Shown: one piece after another, positions 9,218 to 17,730 of the stretch
How positions within the stretch are numbered: position 1 is the first letter of the stretch
Layout: each line of letters starts with the position of its first letter
NCBI RefSeq assembly: GCF_024160105.1
Contig: NZ_JAMFTQ010000005.1
Span: 1-64,000, forward strand
Direction: 5' to 3'
Origin: Corynebacterium stercoris
GTDB taxonomy: Bacteria > Actinomycetota > Actinomycetes > Mycobacteriales > Mycobacteriaceae
DNA: 64,000 nucleotides
Translations under genes and position numbers: made by a program
Notes under the pieces: generated by a model
Seen by the model: the letters and a program-made list of their open reading frames with translations, nothing else
What the model was told of the DNA's origin: nothing
Databases searched by the model: none

Positions 9218-9825
9218 CCTGCGCTGAGCACCACCGTCAACGGGTCGGTGAGCGAGGCCGCCGCTACCGCGGCCGCCTGCGTTTGGCGCAAGAGCACCAG
9301 CACCGTGCCCGCTTCGCCGACGGTGACAATTCGCCCGCCAGCAGCGACGATCGCGGGGCCCTCGCCGATCACATCCACCCGCGCGCCGTGGCGCAGCATC
9401 GGCAAGATGTCCGGCTCAGCCAACGGCACCGGCACCATGGTGAAAGCCTCGCCGGGCGGTTCCTCGGCTACCAGGGCTGTGAAGAGGTCGGGGCCGACCA
9501 GCCGTGTCGCCGTCACCACCTCACCGGGCGCTGCGCCGGCGGCGAGGATCTGTCCCTCCGCCTGGGCAACCTCGGTGAGCGCCCCCTCCGGCACGATGGC
9601 CGCCGGCAGACGCACCGCAGCGAGATCCGCAGACGTGAGTACGGCACCGGCAGGCACGGGTGCGGCGAAGGTGAGGACGAGGGGGTCGGCGCTGCGTGCG
9701 TCGAGAAGCATGCTGCCCAGCGCAACCAGCACCAGCGCCGCGGCGAGTGCGCGCCGGACCAGAGTGCTGCGGTGGTGGCCGGGTCGTGTGATGGCGTGAA
9801 AGCGGTCTATAAATACAGTGTCCAT
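9214..9825 (-). CDS. SAF-domain membrane protein
   Basis: A protein of 203 residues with one N-terminal TM (about 23-43, ALAAALVLVALGSMLLDARS) and an external SAF domain (about 55-115, beginning VPAGAVLTSADL), as in CpaB/FlgA-like pilus and flagellar assembly proteins. In corynebacteria such proteins occur without pilus genes, and none is nearby, so no role can be assigned. Start at ATG 9825 chosen; an in-frame upstream start at 9840 is possible. Confidence 0.7.
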   Translation of the reverse strand: MDTVFIDRFHAITRPGHHRSTLVRRALAAALVLVALGSMLLDARSADPLVLTFAAPVPAGAVLTSADLAAVRLPAAIVPEGALTEVAQAEGQILAAGAAPGEVVTATRLVGPDLFTALVAEEPPGEAFTMVPVPLAEPDILPMLRHGARVDVIGEGPAIVAAGGRIVTVGEAGTVLVLLRQTQAAAVAAASLTDPLTVVLSAG

Positions 9826-9859
9826 GCGTATTAGACGCACGGATCGCGCCGCCGGTTCC

Positions 9860-10447
9860 CTAAGCGCGCGAAATCACCTTAAAGCTGCTCGGGGTGATCA
9901 CGGCGGAGACGGGCACGTCGTGCGGGTCGTGGGGGACGGCGTCCAAGCATTCTTCGTCGTAGACCACGGCCGCGACGGGTACCTCAAGGCCGGCAAGGGC
10001 CCGATCGTAGTAGCCCGCGCCCTTGCCCAGGCGCATGCCGCGCACGTCCACCGCCATCGCGGGAGCGAGGATCAGCTCGCACGATTTCAGCACGTTGGAG
10101 TTGAAGCGGGGGCCTGAAGGTTCGGTAATGCCGAGCGCACCGGGACGCGTCGCGCCATCCGCCTGGGCCCACGCGAGAATGCCGTTTGGCAGCGAAATGG
10201 GCAGCCACACCTTGTGGCCCGCGGCGGCGAGGCGCGCGGGGAAGTCCGCAGGGCCGGGCTCGGAAGGCAGCGGGGCATAGGCGGCGACGGAACCGGAAAC
10301 ACCGAAGTGCGCGAGGCAATCCAGGGTGGCGCTAAGCAAACTTTCGTCGAGAAGCGCCTGAGCCCCGGGCTGCGCCTTGCGCTGAACGCGCTGGGCGGAG
10401 ATCGCGGTGCGGAGTTCCTGCTTGCGGGCGGCAGTGGTCTCGCTCAT
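9860..10447 (-). CDS. 5-formyltetrahydrofolate cyclo-ligase
   Basis: Converts 5-formyl-THF to 5,10-methenyl-THF using ATP in the cytoplasm. The 195-residue protein shows the N-terminal RKQELR motif and the family signature LILAPAMAVDVRGMRLGKGAGYYDR (given here as two parts: residues about 128-142 and GMRLGKGAGYYDR). Length is normal. GGGAAG 8 nt upstream supports the ATG at 10447 over GTG 10453. It is divergent from galU. Confidence 0.88.
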   Translation of the reverse strand: MSETTAARKQELRTAISAQRVQRKAQPGAQALLDESLLSATLDCLAHFGVSGSVAAYAPLPSEPGPADFPARLAAAGHKVWLPISLPNGILAWAQADGATRPGALGITEPSGPRFNSNVLKSCELILAPAMAVDVRGMRLGKGAGYYDRALAGLEVPVAAVVYDEECLDAVPHDPHDVPVSAVITPSSFKVISRA

Positions 10448-10499
10448 GCGCACATCTTCCCACGGCCGAGTCGGATACGGGGCAGCGCGCGTAGGCGGG

Positions 10500-10505
10500 T
10501 AAACT
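10500..10505 (+). promoter_or_regulatory. -10 hexamer of galU
   Basis: TAAACT ends 8 nt before the ATG at 10514, indicating a leaderless transcript. Confidence 0.55.
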
Positions 10506-10513
10506 CACACCTT

Positions 10514-11485
10514 ATGCAGAAGTCTCACGATCTCGCCCCGGATTCCGCCCAGCCCGCCGTGCGCACGGTGGTGGTACCGGCAGCGGGCATGGGGACGCGG
10601 TTCCTCCCGGCCACCAAGACGGTGCCGAAGGAGCTGCTGCCCGTCGTGGACACCCCGGGCATCGAACTGATCGCGGAGGAAGCCGCCGCGCTCGGCGCGG
10701 AGCGCCTGGCCATTGTGGTCGCGCCGGAGAAGCAGGAGATAATGCGCCACTTCGGCGAATTCTCCGCGCTGCGCAACCGCCTTATGGAACGCGGCAAGGA
10801 CGAGCAGGCAGAGAAGGTCTCCCGCGCGAACGGCTTGATCCATGCGGTGGCGGTGACGCAGGATGAGCCGCTGGGTCTCGGCCACGCGGTGGGCTGCGCC
10901 GAGGCCGCGCTGGATGCGGAGGAGGACGTTGTCGCCGTCATGCTGCCGGATGACTTGGTACTGCCGGCCGGGGTGATGGAGAAGATGGTGCGCGTGCGCG
11001 AGGAGTTCGGCGGTTCCGTGCTCTGCGCCTTCAACGTCACCGAAGATGAGGTGTTCAACTACGGCGTCTTCGACGTCGTCCCCGCCGACGGCGACGTGGC
11101 AGGCGTCGAGGTGCTCAAGGTGCGCGGCATGGTGGAGAAGCCGTCCAAGGAGGAAGCACCCTCCACGCTGGTGGCCACGGGCCGCTACCTGCTGGATCGC
11201 GCCGTGTTCGACGCGCTGACCCGCATCACCCCGGGCAAGGGCGGGGAGCTGCAGCTCACCGACGCCATCGAGCTGATGATCCAGGAAGGCCACCCCGTGC
11301 ACGTGGTGGTGCACGACGGCAAGCGCCACGACCTGGGCAACCCTGGCGGCTACATTCCGGCGAACGTGGACTTCGGCCTGCGCGACGAAAAGTACGGCCC
11401 GGCGCTCTACACCGCCATCAAGCAGATCATCGCCGATTTCGAGGCGGAGCACCCCGAGGTGCTCGCCCGCGGCGAGCAGGCGTAG
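10514..11485 (+). CDS. galU: UTP--glucose-1-phosphate uridylyltransferase
   Basis: Makes UDP-glucose for cell-envelope glycans and trehalose. The 323-residue nucleotidyltransferase shows the pyrophosphorylase loop (VVVPAAGMGTRFLPATKTVPKE, residues about 18-39, with G25-MGTR), KELLPVVD, the sugar-site EKP (MVEKPSKEEAP) and GKGGELQLTDAI. The frame stays open 300 nt upstream, but the ATG at 10514 is set by the TAAACT hexamer and family length. It heads the galU-glp-rimJ-glpR group. Confidence 0.93.
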   Translation: MQKSHDLAPDSAQPAVRTVVVPAAGMGTRFLPATKTVPKELLPVVDTPGIELIAEEAAALGAERLAIVVAPEKQEIMRHFGEFSALRNRLMERGKDEQAEKVSRANGLIHAVAVTQDEPLGLGHAVGCAEAALDAEEDVVAVMLPDDLVLPAGVMEKMVRVREEFGGSVLCAFNVTEDEVFNYGVFDVVPADGDVAGVEVLKVRGMVEKPSKEEAPSTLVATGRYLLDRAVFDALTRITPGKGGELQLTDAIELMIQEGHPVHVVVHDGKRHDLGNPGGYIPANVDFGLRDEKYGPALYTAIKQIIADFEAEHPEVLARGEQA

Positions 11486-11518
11486 GCACACACCAACCAG
11501 GCGAGGGGAGCGGGGCCG

Positions 11519-12808
11519 ATGCGCAGCGTTGAACAGCAGCTGGACATGGTCGTTGATGCCGCCGTGGTGCCGGAGCCTGTCCGCGTGGGCATCGGCGACG
11601 CCCTCGGGTTGATGTGCGCCGAGGAGGTCAGCGCCACCCGCCCGCTGCCGGGCTTCGCGCAGGCCGCGGTAGACGGCTACGCGGTGCGCGCCGTGGACGT
11701 GGGCGGCACCGCTGGGCTTTCCGCGCGTCACGACGCAAGCGATCAGCCCGACGCGGAAGCCCCCAAACCCGCCCGCGACGGCGCGCTGCCCGTGGTGGGT
11801 GAAGTGGCTGCCGGCTCGCAAAAGCCGCTCCGCCTGCAGCCGCGCCAGGCGGTGCGCGTGGCCACGGGTGCACCCTTGCCGACGCTTGCCGACGCCGTCC
11901 TGCCGCTCGAGTGGACCGACCGCGGCGTGAAGCGCGTGACCCCGACCCGGCCCGTCGGCAGCGGCGAATTTGTGCGCCGCCCCGGTGCCGACATCCAGCC
12001 GGGCGACATCGCCGTGCGCTCGGGCGCGGTCCTCGGCCCCGCCCAGGTGGGCCTGCTTGCCGCCGCCGGCCGCGACAAGGTGCTGGTCTACCCGCGTCCG
12101 CGCGTCACCGTGATGAGCTACGGCCTGGAGCTCGTGGATGTGGACCGCGAGCCAGGTCTCGGACAGGTCTACGACGTGGCGTCGTACGTGGTCGCCGCCG
12201 CTGCCGAGGAGGCCGGCGCGGACGTGCACCGCGTGGGCATCATAAACGCCGAGCCGCGCCGCCTGCGCGAGGTGGTCGCCTCCGCCGTGGCGCGCAGCGA
12301 GCTAGTCATCATCTGCGGCGCCGTCGGCGGCTCGGGCGCCGGCGCGATTCAGGACGTGCTCGGCGAGCTGGGGGAGGTGGACACCACCCGCGTGGCCATG
12401 CACCCCGGCTCGGTCCAGGGCTTCGCCCTGCTCGGCGACGAACGCGTGCCCGCCTTCCTCCTCCCCGCCAACCCGGTCAGCGCCCTCGTCATCGCGGAGA
12501 CGATCGTGCGCCCTGCGATCCGCAAATCCCTGGGCAAGAGCTCGACCGGCCGCCGCGCCGTGCGGGCGCGCTCCCTGCGCGCTATCGAGTCGATCGGCGG
12601 GCGCCGAGGCTACGTCCGAGCCCGCCTCATGCGCGATGCGGACACCGGCGACTACCTGGTGGAGAGCCTCGGCACCGCCGACGGATCGCCGGCGCACCTG
12701 CTCGCCGGCTTCGCTGAGGCGAACGCGATGATCCGCCTGCCCGAAGGTGTGACCTACGTGCGCCCGGGCGATATCGTGGACGTTGAGTTTCTGCAGCAGC
12801 GGTCCTAG
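11519..12808 (+). CDS. glp: MoeA-like protein, probable Glp (gephyrin-like division factor)
   Basis: A 429-residue MoeA-fold protein with MoeA domains in order (II/I at about 15-170, III at 175-320, IV at 340-428). Its active-site motifs are degenerate: the usual GDEL becomes YGLELVD, GGVSxGxxD becomes GAVGGSGAGAIQD, and PGNPVS becomes PANPVS. In C. glutamicum a MoeA-like protein encoded beside glpR (Glp) binds FtsZ and its membrane receptor GlpR. The locus here (glp-rimJ-glpR) has the same make-up, so a divisome role is preferred over molybdenum insertion. GAGGGGAG precedes the start. Confidence 0.8.
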   Translation: MRSVEQQLDMVVDAAVVPEPVRVGIGDALGLMCAEEVSATRPLPGFAQAAVDGYAVRAVDVGGTAGLSARHDASDQPDAEAPKPARDGALPVVGEVAAGSQKPLRLQPRQAVRVATGAPLPTLADAVLPLEWTDRGVKRVTPTRPVGSGEFVRRPGADIQPGDIAVRSGAVLGPAQVGLLAAAGRDKVLVYPRPRVTVMSYGLELVDVDREPGLGQVYDVASYVVAAAAEEAGADVHRVGIINAEPRRLREVVASAVARSELVIICGAVGGSGAGAIQDVLGELGEVDTTRVAMHPGSVQGFALLGDERVPAFLLPANPVSALVIAETIVRPAIRKSLGKSSTGRRAVRARSLRAIESIGGRRGYVRARLMRDADTGDYLVESLGTADGSPAHLLAGFAEANAMIRLPEGVTYVRPGDIVDVEFLQQRS

Positions 12809-13468
12809 ATGTTCGACCGTGTTCTCGCGCCCTTTCGCGCACCTACCCCGGGCTGGCCGGAATCCACCGGCGATGTCATCCTCCGCGACGGCTCCCACGT
12901 GCGCCTGCGCCCCCTCGCCTCGCGGGATGCGGAAGCCTGGATGCAGATGCGCATCCAGGACGAGAAGTGGCTGAAACCCGTCGAGCCCACCACGCAGGGC
13001 ACGTGGCGCGACGCGCACTCGCCTGCGGCCTGGCGCAACAGCTACTTAAACCTCAAGCGCCTCGCCGCCGACGGCACGGTCGTGCCCTTCGTCATCGAGG
13101 TCGACGGGCATTTCGCCGGCCAGGTCACCCTCGGCAACATCCAGCACGGCGCGGTGAGCGAATGCTGGATCGGCTACTGGGTGTACTCGCCCTACATGGG
13201 CCGCGGCGTGGCCACCGCCGCCTGTGCTCTAGGCACGGACCACGCCTTCGGCCGGGTGGGCATGCACCGCGTCACCGCGACGTATTTGCCGTACAACCCT
13301 GCGTCGGGACGCGTGCTCAAAGCCTGCGGCTACCGCGAGGAAGGCTTCATGCGCCGCAACCTGCACATCGACGGCCAGTGGCGCGACCACCACTTCGTTG
13401 CGCTGAACATCGAGGACTTTCCGACGACCGCGGTGCAGCGCCTCGCTGCCGCGGGCCGCATCCGCTGA
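12809..13468 (+). CDS. rimJ: RimJ/RimL-family GNAT N-acetyltransferase
   Basis: A 219-residue GNAT acetyltransferase. The acetyl-CoA loop is seen in YSPYMGRGVATAACALGTDH (about residues 128-147), with NPASGRVLKACGYREEG near the C-terminus, as in RimJ/RimL enzymes acting on protein N-termini. The ATG follows the glp stop with no gap, so the genes are coupled. The acetylation target is unknown; its fixed place between glp and glpR hints at a link with that pair. Confidence 0.85.
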   Translation: MFDRVLAPFRAPTPGWPESTGDVILRDGSHVRLRPLASRDAEAWMQMRIQDEKWLKPVEPTTQGTWRDAHSPAAWRNSYLNLKRLAADGTVVPFVIEVDGHFAGQVTLGNIQHGAVSECWIGYWVYSPYMGRGVATAACALGTDHAFGRVGMHRVTATYLPYNPASGRVLKACGYREEGFMRRNLHIDGQWRDHHFVALNIEDFPTTAVQRLAAAGRIR

Positions 13469-13571
13469 ATTCGCCGGGCACTTTCACGGCGCGCCGGGCG
13501 GGTGAGTCTCGCGTGTGCCGATAGCGTGATGGGGAACAACCCTGGGTGAATTTTGTGACGAAAGGTGGCGC

Positions 13572-14654
13572 GTGCTGATGGGCAGCCCGAGCCTGATCAT
13601 TCTGCTGATCATTGTCGTGTGGATCATCGTGCTGGCACCGCTGGTGCTGGGCAACAACAAGCCGATCCGCCGCTCCGGCGAAGGCTACGAGGAAACCCGC
13701 GTGCTGCTCGAGGGCGGCACCGCACCAGTTGCCACCCGCCGCCGCCCGAAGCTCACCGCTGCCGACGTGCACCGCCACAACACCGCGTCCGACGAGGACT
13801 ACGAGGTCGTCGAGGCCGTGGCCGAGGAGGAGCAGGTGCTTATCGACGACACGAACGGGGCGCTGCGCCCGCTCTTCCCCAAGCGCGCCGGTTCGTCCCG
13901 CGTTGCGGTGATTGAGCAGCCCGTCGTCGAGGCAGAAGCAGAGGAGCCCGCGGACGCTGCGGCCGCCGAGGAGACGGAAACATCGGGCGGCTCCACCGCA
14001 TACTCCGTGCTGAAGGCCGAGGCTGGCTCCACCGTCTACGAGGTCGACGAAGCGTACCTCGCGCCCTCCGACTTTGGCTACGAGGCAGAAGCCGAGCCGG
14101 ATGCGGAAGCCGAGCTCGAGGACGAGGTAGAGCTGGAGGCTGAGACCGAGGAGGACGCGGAGGACGCGGAGGACACCGAGGTCGTCGAGGCGACCGAGGA
14201 CGACCAGGCGTACGCCGAGACCCGCAAGGGCCGCGGCGGCTGGGATCCGAAGCGTGACGAGTTGATCCGCGCCGACCGCCAGAAGCGCCGCCAGCGCACC
14301 TTCCTGGGCCTCATCATCGCCTGCGTGATTACCTTGGTCGCCGCGACAGTCGCGGGCGGCTGGGTGTGGGTGCTGCCCGCCATCTCGATCGCGCTGACGG
14401 TGTGGTTCATGGTGGCGCTGCGCCGCGTCGTCAAGCAGGAGCGCGCCCTGCGTGCCCGCCGGATGCGCCAGCTGCGCCGCGCCCGCTTAGGCGTCGACAC
14501 TGTGGAGCGCCCCGCCCCGGCAGCCGGCGAGCGCCGCCGCGCAGGCTCCGTGATCCTCAACTTGGACGACGAGAGCCCGGATTTCGACCACCTCCCGCGC
14601 TACCGCCAGCCGGAGCCGGACCACGGCCGCTTCCGCGAGGACCGCGTCGCATAA
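13572..14654 (+). CDS. glpR: divisome membrane protein GlpR/SepX
   Basis: A 360-residue membrane protein. TM1 lies at residues about 7-27 (LIILLIIVVWIIVLAPLVLG), then about 200 highly acidic, probably disordered cytoplasmic residues, then two close TM segments (about 240-258 and 262-280) and an Arg-rich tail. This matches SepX/GlpR, a septal receptor for Glp in C. glutamicum and a division protein in Streptomyces. The GTG start is chosen because AAGG lies 6 nt upstream; ATG 13578 is possible. It would recruit Glp and FtsZ to the septum. Confidence 0.82.
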   Translation: MLMGSPSLIILLIIVVWIIVLAPLVLGNNKPIRRSGEGYEETRVLLEGGTAPVATRRRPKLTAADVHRHNTASDEDYEVVEAVAEEEQVLIDDTNGALRPLFPKRAGSSRVAVIEQPVVEAEAEEPADAAAAEETETSGGSTAYSVLKAEAGSTVYEVDEAYLAPSDFGYEAEAEPDAEAELEDEVELEAETEEDAEDAEDTEVVEATEDDQAYAETRKGRGGWDPKRDELIRADRQKRRQRTFLGLIIACVITLVAATVAGGWVWVLPAISIALTVWFMVALRRVVKQERALRARRMRQLRRARLGVDTVERPAPAAGERRRAGSVILNLDDESPDFDHLPRYRQPEPDHGRFREDRVA

Positions 14655-14726
14655 CGACCCGATTAGCCCAGCTCACCCCGGCGATTTCGAGGTGGAGACG
14701 CGCGGGAGTAACCTTGCTCGCTGTGC

Positions 14727-14799
14727 GGGGCTATAGCTCAGTTGGTAGAGCGTCGCGTTCGCAATGCGAAGGTCAGGGGTTCGATTCCCCTTAGCTCCA
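14727..14799 (+). tRNA. tRNA-Ala (anticodon CGC)
   Basis: A complete 73-nt cloverleaf: acceptor GGGGCTA/TAGCTCC with the G3-U70 wobble that marks alanine tRNAs, D-arm GCTC/GAGC, anticodon stem TCGCG/TGCGA with loop TTCGCAA (anticodon CGC, reading GCG), and T-arm AGGGG-TTCGATT-CCCCT. The CCA tail is not encoded. Confidence 0.97.
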
Positions 14800-14805
14800 C
14801 AAATT

Positions 14806-14847
14806 CCCCCTCTCACCAGCGCAAATAGCGCCCGGTGAGGGGGGTTT
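14806..14847 (+). terminator. terminator after tRNA-Ala
   Basis: CCCCTCTCACC (14807-14817) pairs with GGTGAGGGGGG (14834-14844, one G-U pair) and is followed by TTT. Confidence 0.75.
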
Positions 14848-14860
14848 CCCTTTGGCGGGG

Positions 14861-14866
14861 TAGCAT
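14861..14866 (+). promoter_or_regulatory. -10 hexamer of the broken cation-efflux gene
   Basis: TAGCAT ends 8 nt before GTG 14875, the same leaderless layout as intact neighbours. The promoter has survived although the gene is damaged. Confidence 0.45.
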
Positions 14867-14874
14867 GTCCCGGC

Positions 14875-15377
14875 GTGACCGCACAACGGATCCGCCGCGC
14901 CGTGCTCATCGTGGCGCTGCTCAACTTGGCCTACTTCTTTGTCGAGTCCTCGAAGACACCGCCATCAACCTGCTGGTGTTTGTCGCCGTCGCGTGGCCGG
15001 CCGAGCGCCGCCGCGCGGTGGGTGGCGTACTCGCCGGTTTGATCCTCATCCCGGCCATCGCGGCGATCGCCATGGTGGTGCACAAACTGCTCAACCAGGT
15101 CCCGCCGTCGGAAGGCTTGACGGTTACGGCGGTGGGTGCGCTCATCGTCAACCTCATCTGCGCCGTCATCCTCCTGCGCGTGCGCGATGCCGGCTCCTCG
15201 CTCACCACCGGCGCGTGGCTCGCGGCGCGCAACGACGCGCTGGCCAACATCCTGATCATCATCGCTGGCCTCATCATCGCCGCGGTGAACTTCTTCGCCT
15301 TCAAGGAGGTGTGGGAGGAATCCCGCGAGGAGCACGACTCGGTGGAGGAAGCCTTCGCCGAGATGGACTGCGACTAG
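14875..15377 (+). pseudogene. cation diffusion facilitator gene with internal deletion and frameshift
   Basis: From GTG 14875 the frame reads RRAVLIVALLNLAYFFVE, the first TM of a CDF-type efflux protein, then turns to nonsense and stops. The adjacent frame takes over with LEDTAINLLVFVAVAW and continues to the family C-terminal part (TTGAWLAARNDALANILIII). What is missing is the segment between YFFVE and LEDTA, about 20 residues in relatives, which includes TM2 and its metal-site DSxxD motif. The junction lies near 14940-14950. A sequencing error alone would not remove the TM2 residues. A shortened protein from a downstream start is possible but would lack the metal site. Confidence 0.75.
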
Positions 15378-15383
15378 CTCCGG

Positions 15384-17042
15384 TTACGCTTCGGCGCTGC
15401 CTTCCGGCGTGGCGTGGTCCTGATCCACGATCACGTGCAGCAGCGCCACCTGGCCGGCCTCGACCTGCTCGAAGGCCCGCGACACGGCCGCAGCAACCTC
15501 GTCGTTGCGCTCGATCTTCTCGGCCCATGCGCCCATCGACTGCGCCCACATGACAAAGTCAGGGTTCACCAGCTGCGTGCCCTCCACGCGGCCCGGATAC
15601 GTCTTCTCCTGGTTCGCGCGAATCGTGCCGTACTGCTCGTTGTCCACCACGACGACCAGCATCGGCGTCTCGTAGCGCACGGCGGTGATCAGCTCCTGGC
15701 CGTTCATCATCAGCTCGCCGTCGCCGGTGAACGCCACCACGGTGCGCTCCGGATCGGCGAGCTTGGCCGCCATCGCCGACGCCACCGAGTACCCCATCGC
15801 GCCCAGCCGGGTCGCCAGCATGGACGGAAACGCGCGGGTGGGGAAGAAGCGCTGCGGCCAGAAGCAGTGGTTGCCCGCTCCGTAGGTGCACAGCGCCCGG
15901 GCATCGAGCTTGTCGACGATCGCTTCCATCACCGCGTACATATCCACCGCACCCTCGGGGAGGTCGGGGAAGCGGGCGTCGGCAGGCGGGATGGCGCTGA
16001 AGTCCTCGTGGATGCGCCGCGCCTCGGCGAACCACTCGCTGGTGTCCGGTTTGCCGCCCAGATCGAGGCTGTCCAGCGCCTTGGCGAAGGTGGCCGGGTC
16101 CGCGAGCACGTGGTGGGTGATCGCGCCGGAGTTGGCGATCTGGTCCGGGTCGACGCTGATCACCAGGTTCCTGCAATCCATGCCCTGGCGCAGCTCGAAA
16201 TTGTCCGTGGGCTTGTCCCAAAGTTTGGCGCCGACCTGGATCAAAACGTCGGCACGCTCTAAAAGCTCCGCGGTCTTTTCGTTGCGGGCGGTGCCCAGCC
16301 AGCCGGCGTTGGCGGGGGAATCGAAGTTGATCTTGTCGCTGGAGCGCATGTCGTTGAGGACTGGGATTTGGTGCTCCTCGGCGAAGCGCTGCCACGCGTC
16401 GGCGGCGTCCTGCGTCCAGCCCTGGCCGCCCTCGAAGATGAGGGGGCGCTCCGCGCCGCGAAGCGCCGACGCCACGGCCTCGAGGTCGCTCGGAGAGACG
16501 GCGCCTGCGGCGCGGGTGTGGGGGCCGGAGATGGTTCCGGTGAATTCCTCGGCGATGATGTCCTCCGGCAAGCCCACCACCACGGGGCCGCGGCGGCCGG
16601 ACGTGGCCAGGTGGAACGCGGCGGCGACGATGCGCGAGGCGCGCTCGGGGGCGTCCACCACGTAAACGCCTTTGGCGATGTCGCCGAACCAGGCGTTCAC
16701 GTCGAACTCCTGGAAGGACTCGCGGTAGCGGTCCGCGGTGGGCACGAGGCCGACGAAGAGCACCATCGGCGTCTCGTCCTGCCACGCGGTGTAGAGGCCG
16801 ATCTTGGCGTTCGCCGCCCCGGGGCCGCGCGTGACCATGCACACGCCCGCCTCGCCTGTGGCCTTGCCGTGGGCCTCCGCCGCGAAGGACGCGCCGCCCT
16901 CGTGGCGGCACACAATCGCGTCGACGGGGGAGTCGTGCAGGCCGTCCAGCACGGCGAGGAAGCTCTCGCCGGGCACGAGGAAGGCGCGCTTGACCCCGTG
17001 GGCCTCGAGGGTTTTCACAATGGCTTCGCCAACATGCGTCAT
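15384..17042 (-). CDS. thiamine diphosphate-dependent enzyme, acetolactate synthase-like
   Basis: A 552-residue ThDP enzyme with the usual three domains: Pyr (1-170; catalytic Glu in CRHEGGASFAAEA), central (190-320) and PP (about 370-530; GDGELMMNGQELITAVRYE, then VVVVDNEQYG). The substrate cannot be told from motifs; it is related to acetolactate synthase and oxalyl-CoA/benzoylformate decarboxylase-type proteins. It ends 6 nt from the cation-efflux pseudogene and begins 33 nt after tag, so tag and this gene probably share a transcript. Confidence 0.85.
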   Translation of the reverse strand: MTHVGEAIVKTLEAHGVKRAFLVPGESFLAVLDGLHDSPVDAIVCRHEGGASFAAEAHGKATGEAGVCMVTRGPGAANAKIGLYTAWQDETPMVLFVGLVPTADRYRESFQEFDVNAWFGDIAKGVYVVDAPERASRIVAAAFHLATSGRRGPVVVGLPEDIIAEEFTGTISGPHTRAAGAVSPSDLEAVASALRGAERPLIFEGGQGWTQDAADAWQRFAEEHQIPVLNDMRSSDKINFDSPANAGWLGTARNEKTAELLERADVLIQVGAKLWDKPTDNFELRQGMDCRNLVISVDPDQIANSGAITHHVLADPATFAKALDSLDLGGKPDTSEWFAEARRIHEDFSAIPPADARFPDLPEGAVDMYAVMEAIVDKLDARALCTYGAGNHCFWPQRFFPTRAFPSMLATRLGAMGYSVASAMAAKLADPERTVVAFTGDGELMMNGQELITAVRYETPMLVVVVDNEQYGTIRANQEKTYPGRVEGTQLVNPDFVMWAQSMGAWAEKIERNDEVAAAVSRAFEQVEAGQVALLHVIVDQDHATPEGSAEA

Positions 17043-17075
17043 GCCACCCAGGATGCCGACGAATTTTCCCGCGCG

Positions 17076-17678
17076 CTACACCCACACCCCCGACGCGCCG
17101 CGCCGCCAGGTGCCCACCAGGTTGGTGTCCACGATGCCCACGGACTCCATGAGCGCGTACATGGTCACTGGGCCGACGAAGGTGAAGCCCTTGCGCTTCA
17201 GGTCTTTCGCGAGCTGCACGGACTCGGGCGATTGGGAGGGCACGTCCGCCGCCGTGAGCGGCACCGGGGTGGTGTCGGGCTGGTAGGACCAGATGAACTC
17301 GGCGAGGTTCGTGCCCTCTTCTCGCAGCGCGAGCGTCGCCTTCGCGTTGGTGAGCGGGGCGAGGAGTTTTCTGCGGTTGCGGATCAAGGAAGCGTCGGCA
17401 AGCAAATGCTCGATGCCCTCCATGGCGGCGACCTTGTCCGGGTCGAAGCCGTGGAACGCGGCGCGCAGGGCCTCGCGGCGGGTGAGGATGAGCCGCCACG
17501 ACAGGCCCACTTGGAAGCCTTCGAGGCAGAGGCGCTCGAACATGCCGGCCTCGTCGCGCACGGGCATGCCCCATTCGGTGTCGTAGTAGTGGCGCAGGAG
17601 GGGGTCGGTGACAGCCCAGGGCGGGCGCGCGAGTCCGTCGGGGCCGATAACTGGAGTGAGGTTTTGAGAAGCTGTCAT
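17076..17678 (-). CDS. tag: DNA-3-methyladenine glycosylase I
   Basis: Removes 3-methyladenine from alkylated DNA. The 200-residue protein contains the Tag core: LRHYYDTEWGMPV, FERLCLEGFQVGLSW (with the catalytic-pocket Glu and Trp) and GFTFVGPVTMYALMES. The E. coli Tag zinc ligands (C4, H17, H175, C179) are not all present: the N-terminal Cys is missing and the C-terminal HxxxC reads NLVGT, so the zinc snap is lost. The frame is open further upstream, but the ATG at 17678 fits family length. Confidence 0.85.
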   Translation of the reverse strand: MTASQNLTPVIGPDGLARPPWAVTDPLLRHYYDTEWGMPVRDEAGMFERLCLEGFQVGLSWRLILTRREALRAAFHGFDPDKVAAMEGIEHLLADASLIRNRRKLLAPLTNAKATLALREEGTNLAEFIWSYQPDTTPVPLTAADVPSQSPESVQLAKDLKRKGFTFVGPVTMYALMESVGIVDTNLVGTWRRGASGVWV

Positions 17679-17717
17679 ACGTATTCGACTCCTCTCGAAG
17701 CGGTTTGGTTCCATGAG

Positions 17718-17723
17718 TAGGCT
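17718..17723 (+). promoter_or_regulatory. -10 hexamer of the DoxX gene
   Basis: TAGGCT ends 7 nt before ATG 17731, favouring that start over ATG 17713. Confidence 0.5.
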
Positions 17724-17730
17724 AATTCGC

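Noticed and set aside
10505..12229. A 574-codon antisense frame over galU and glp
   Set aside because: Low-complexity His/Gly-rich translation, no plausible start signals, covered by well-supported sense genes.
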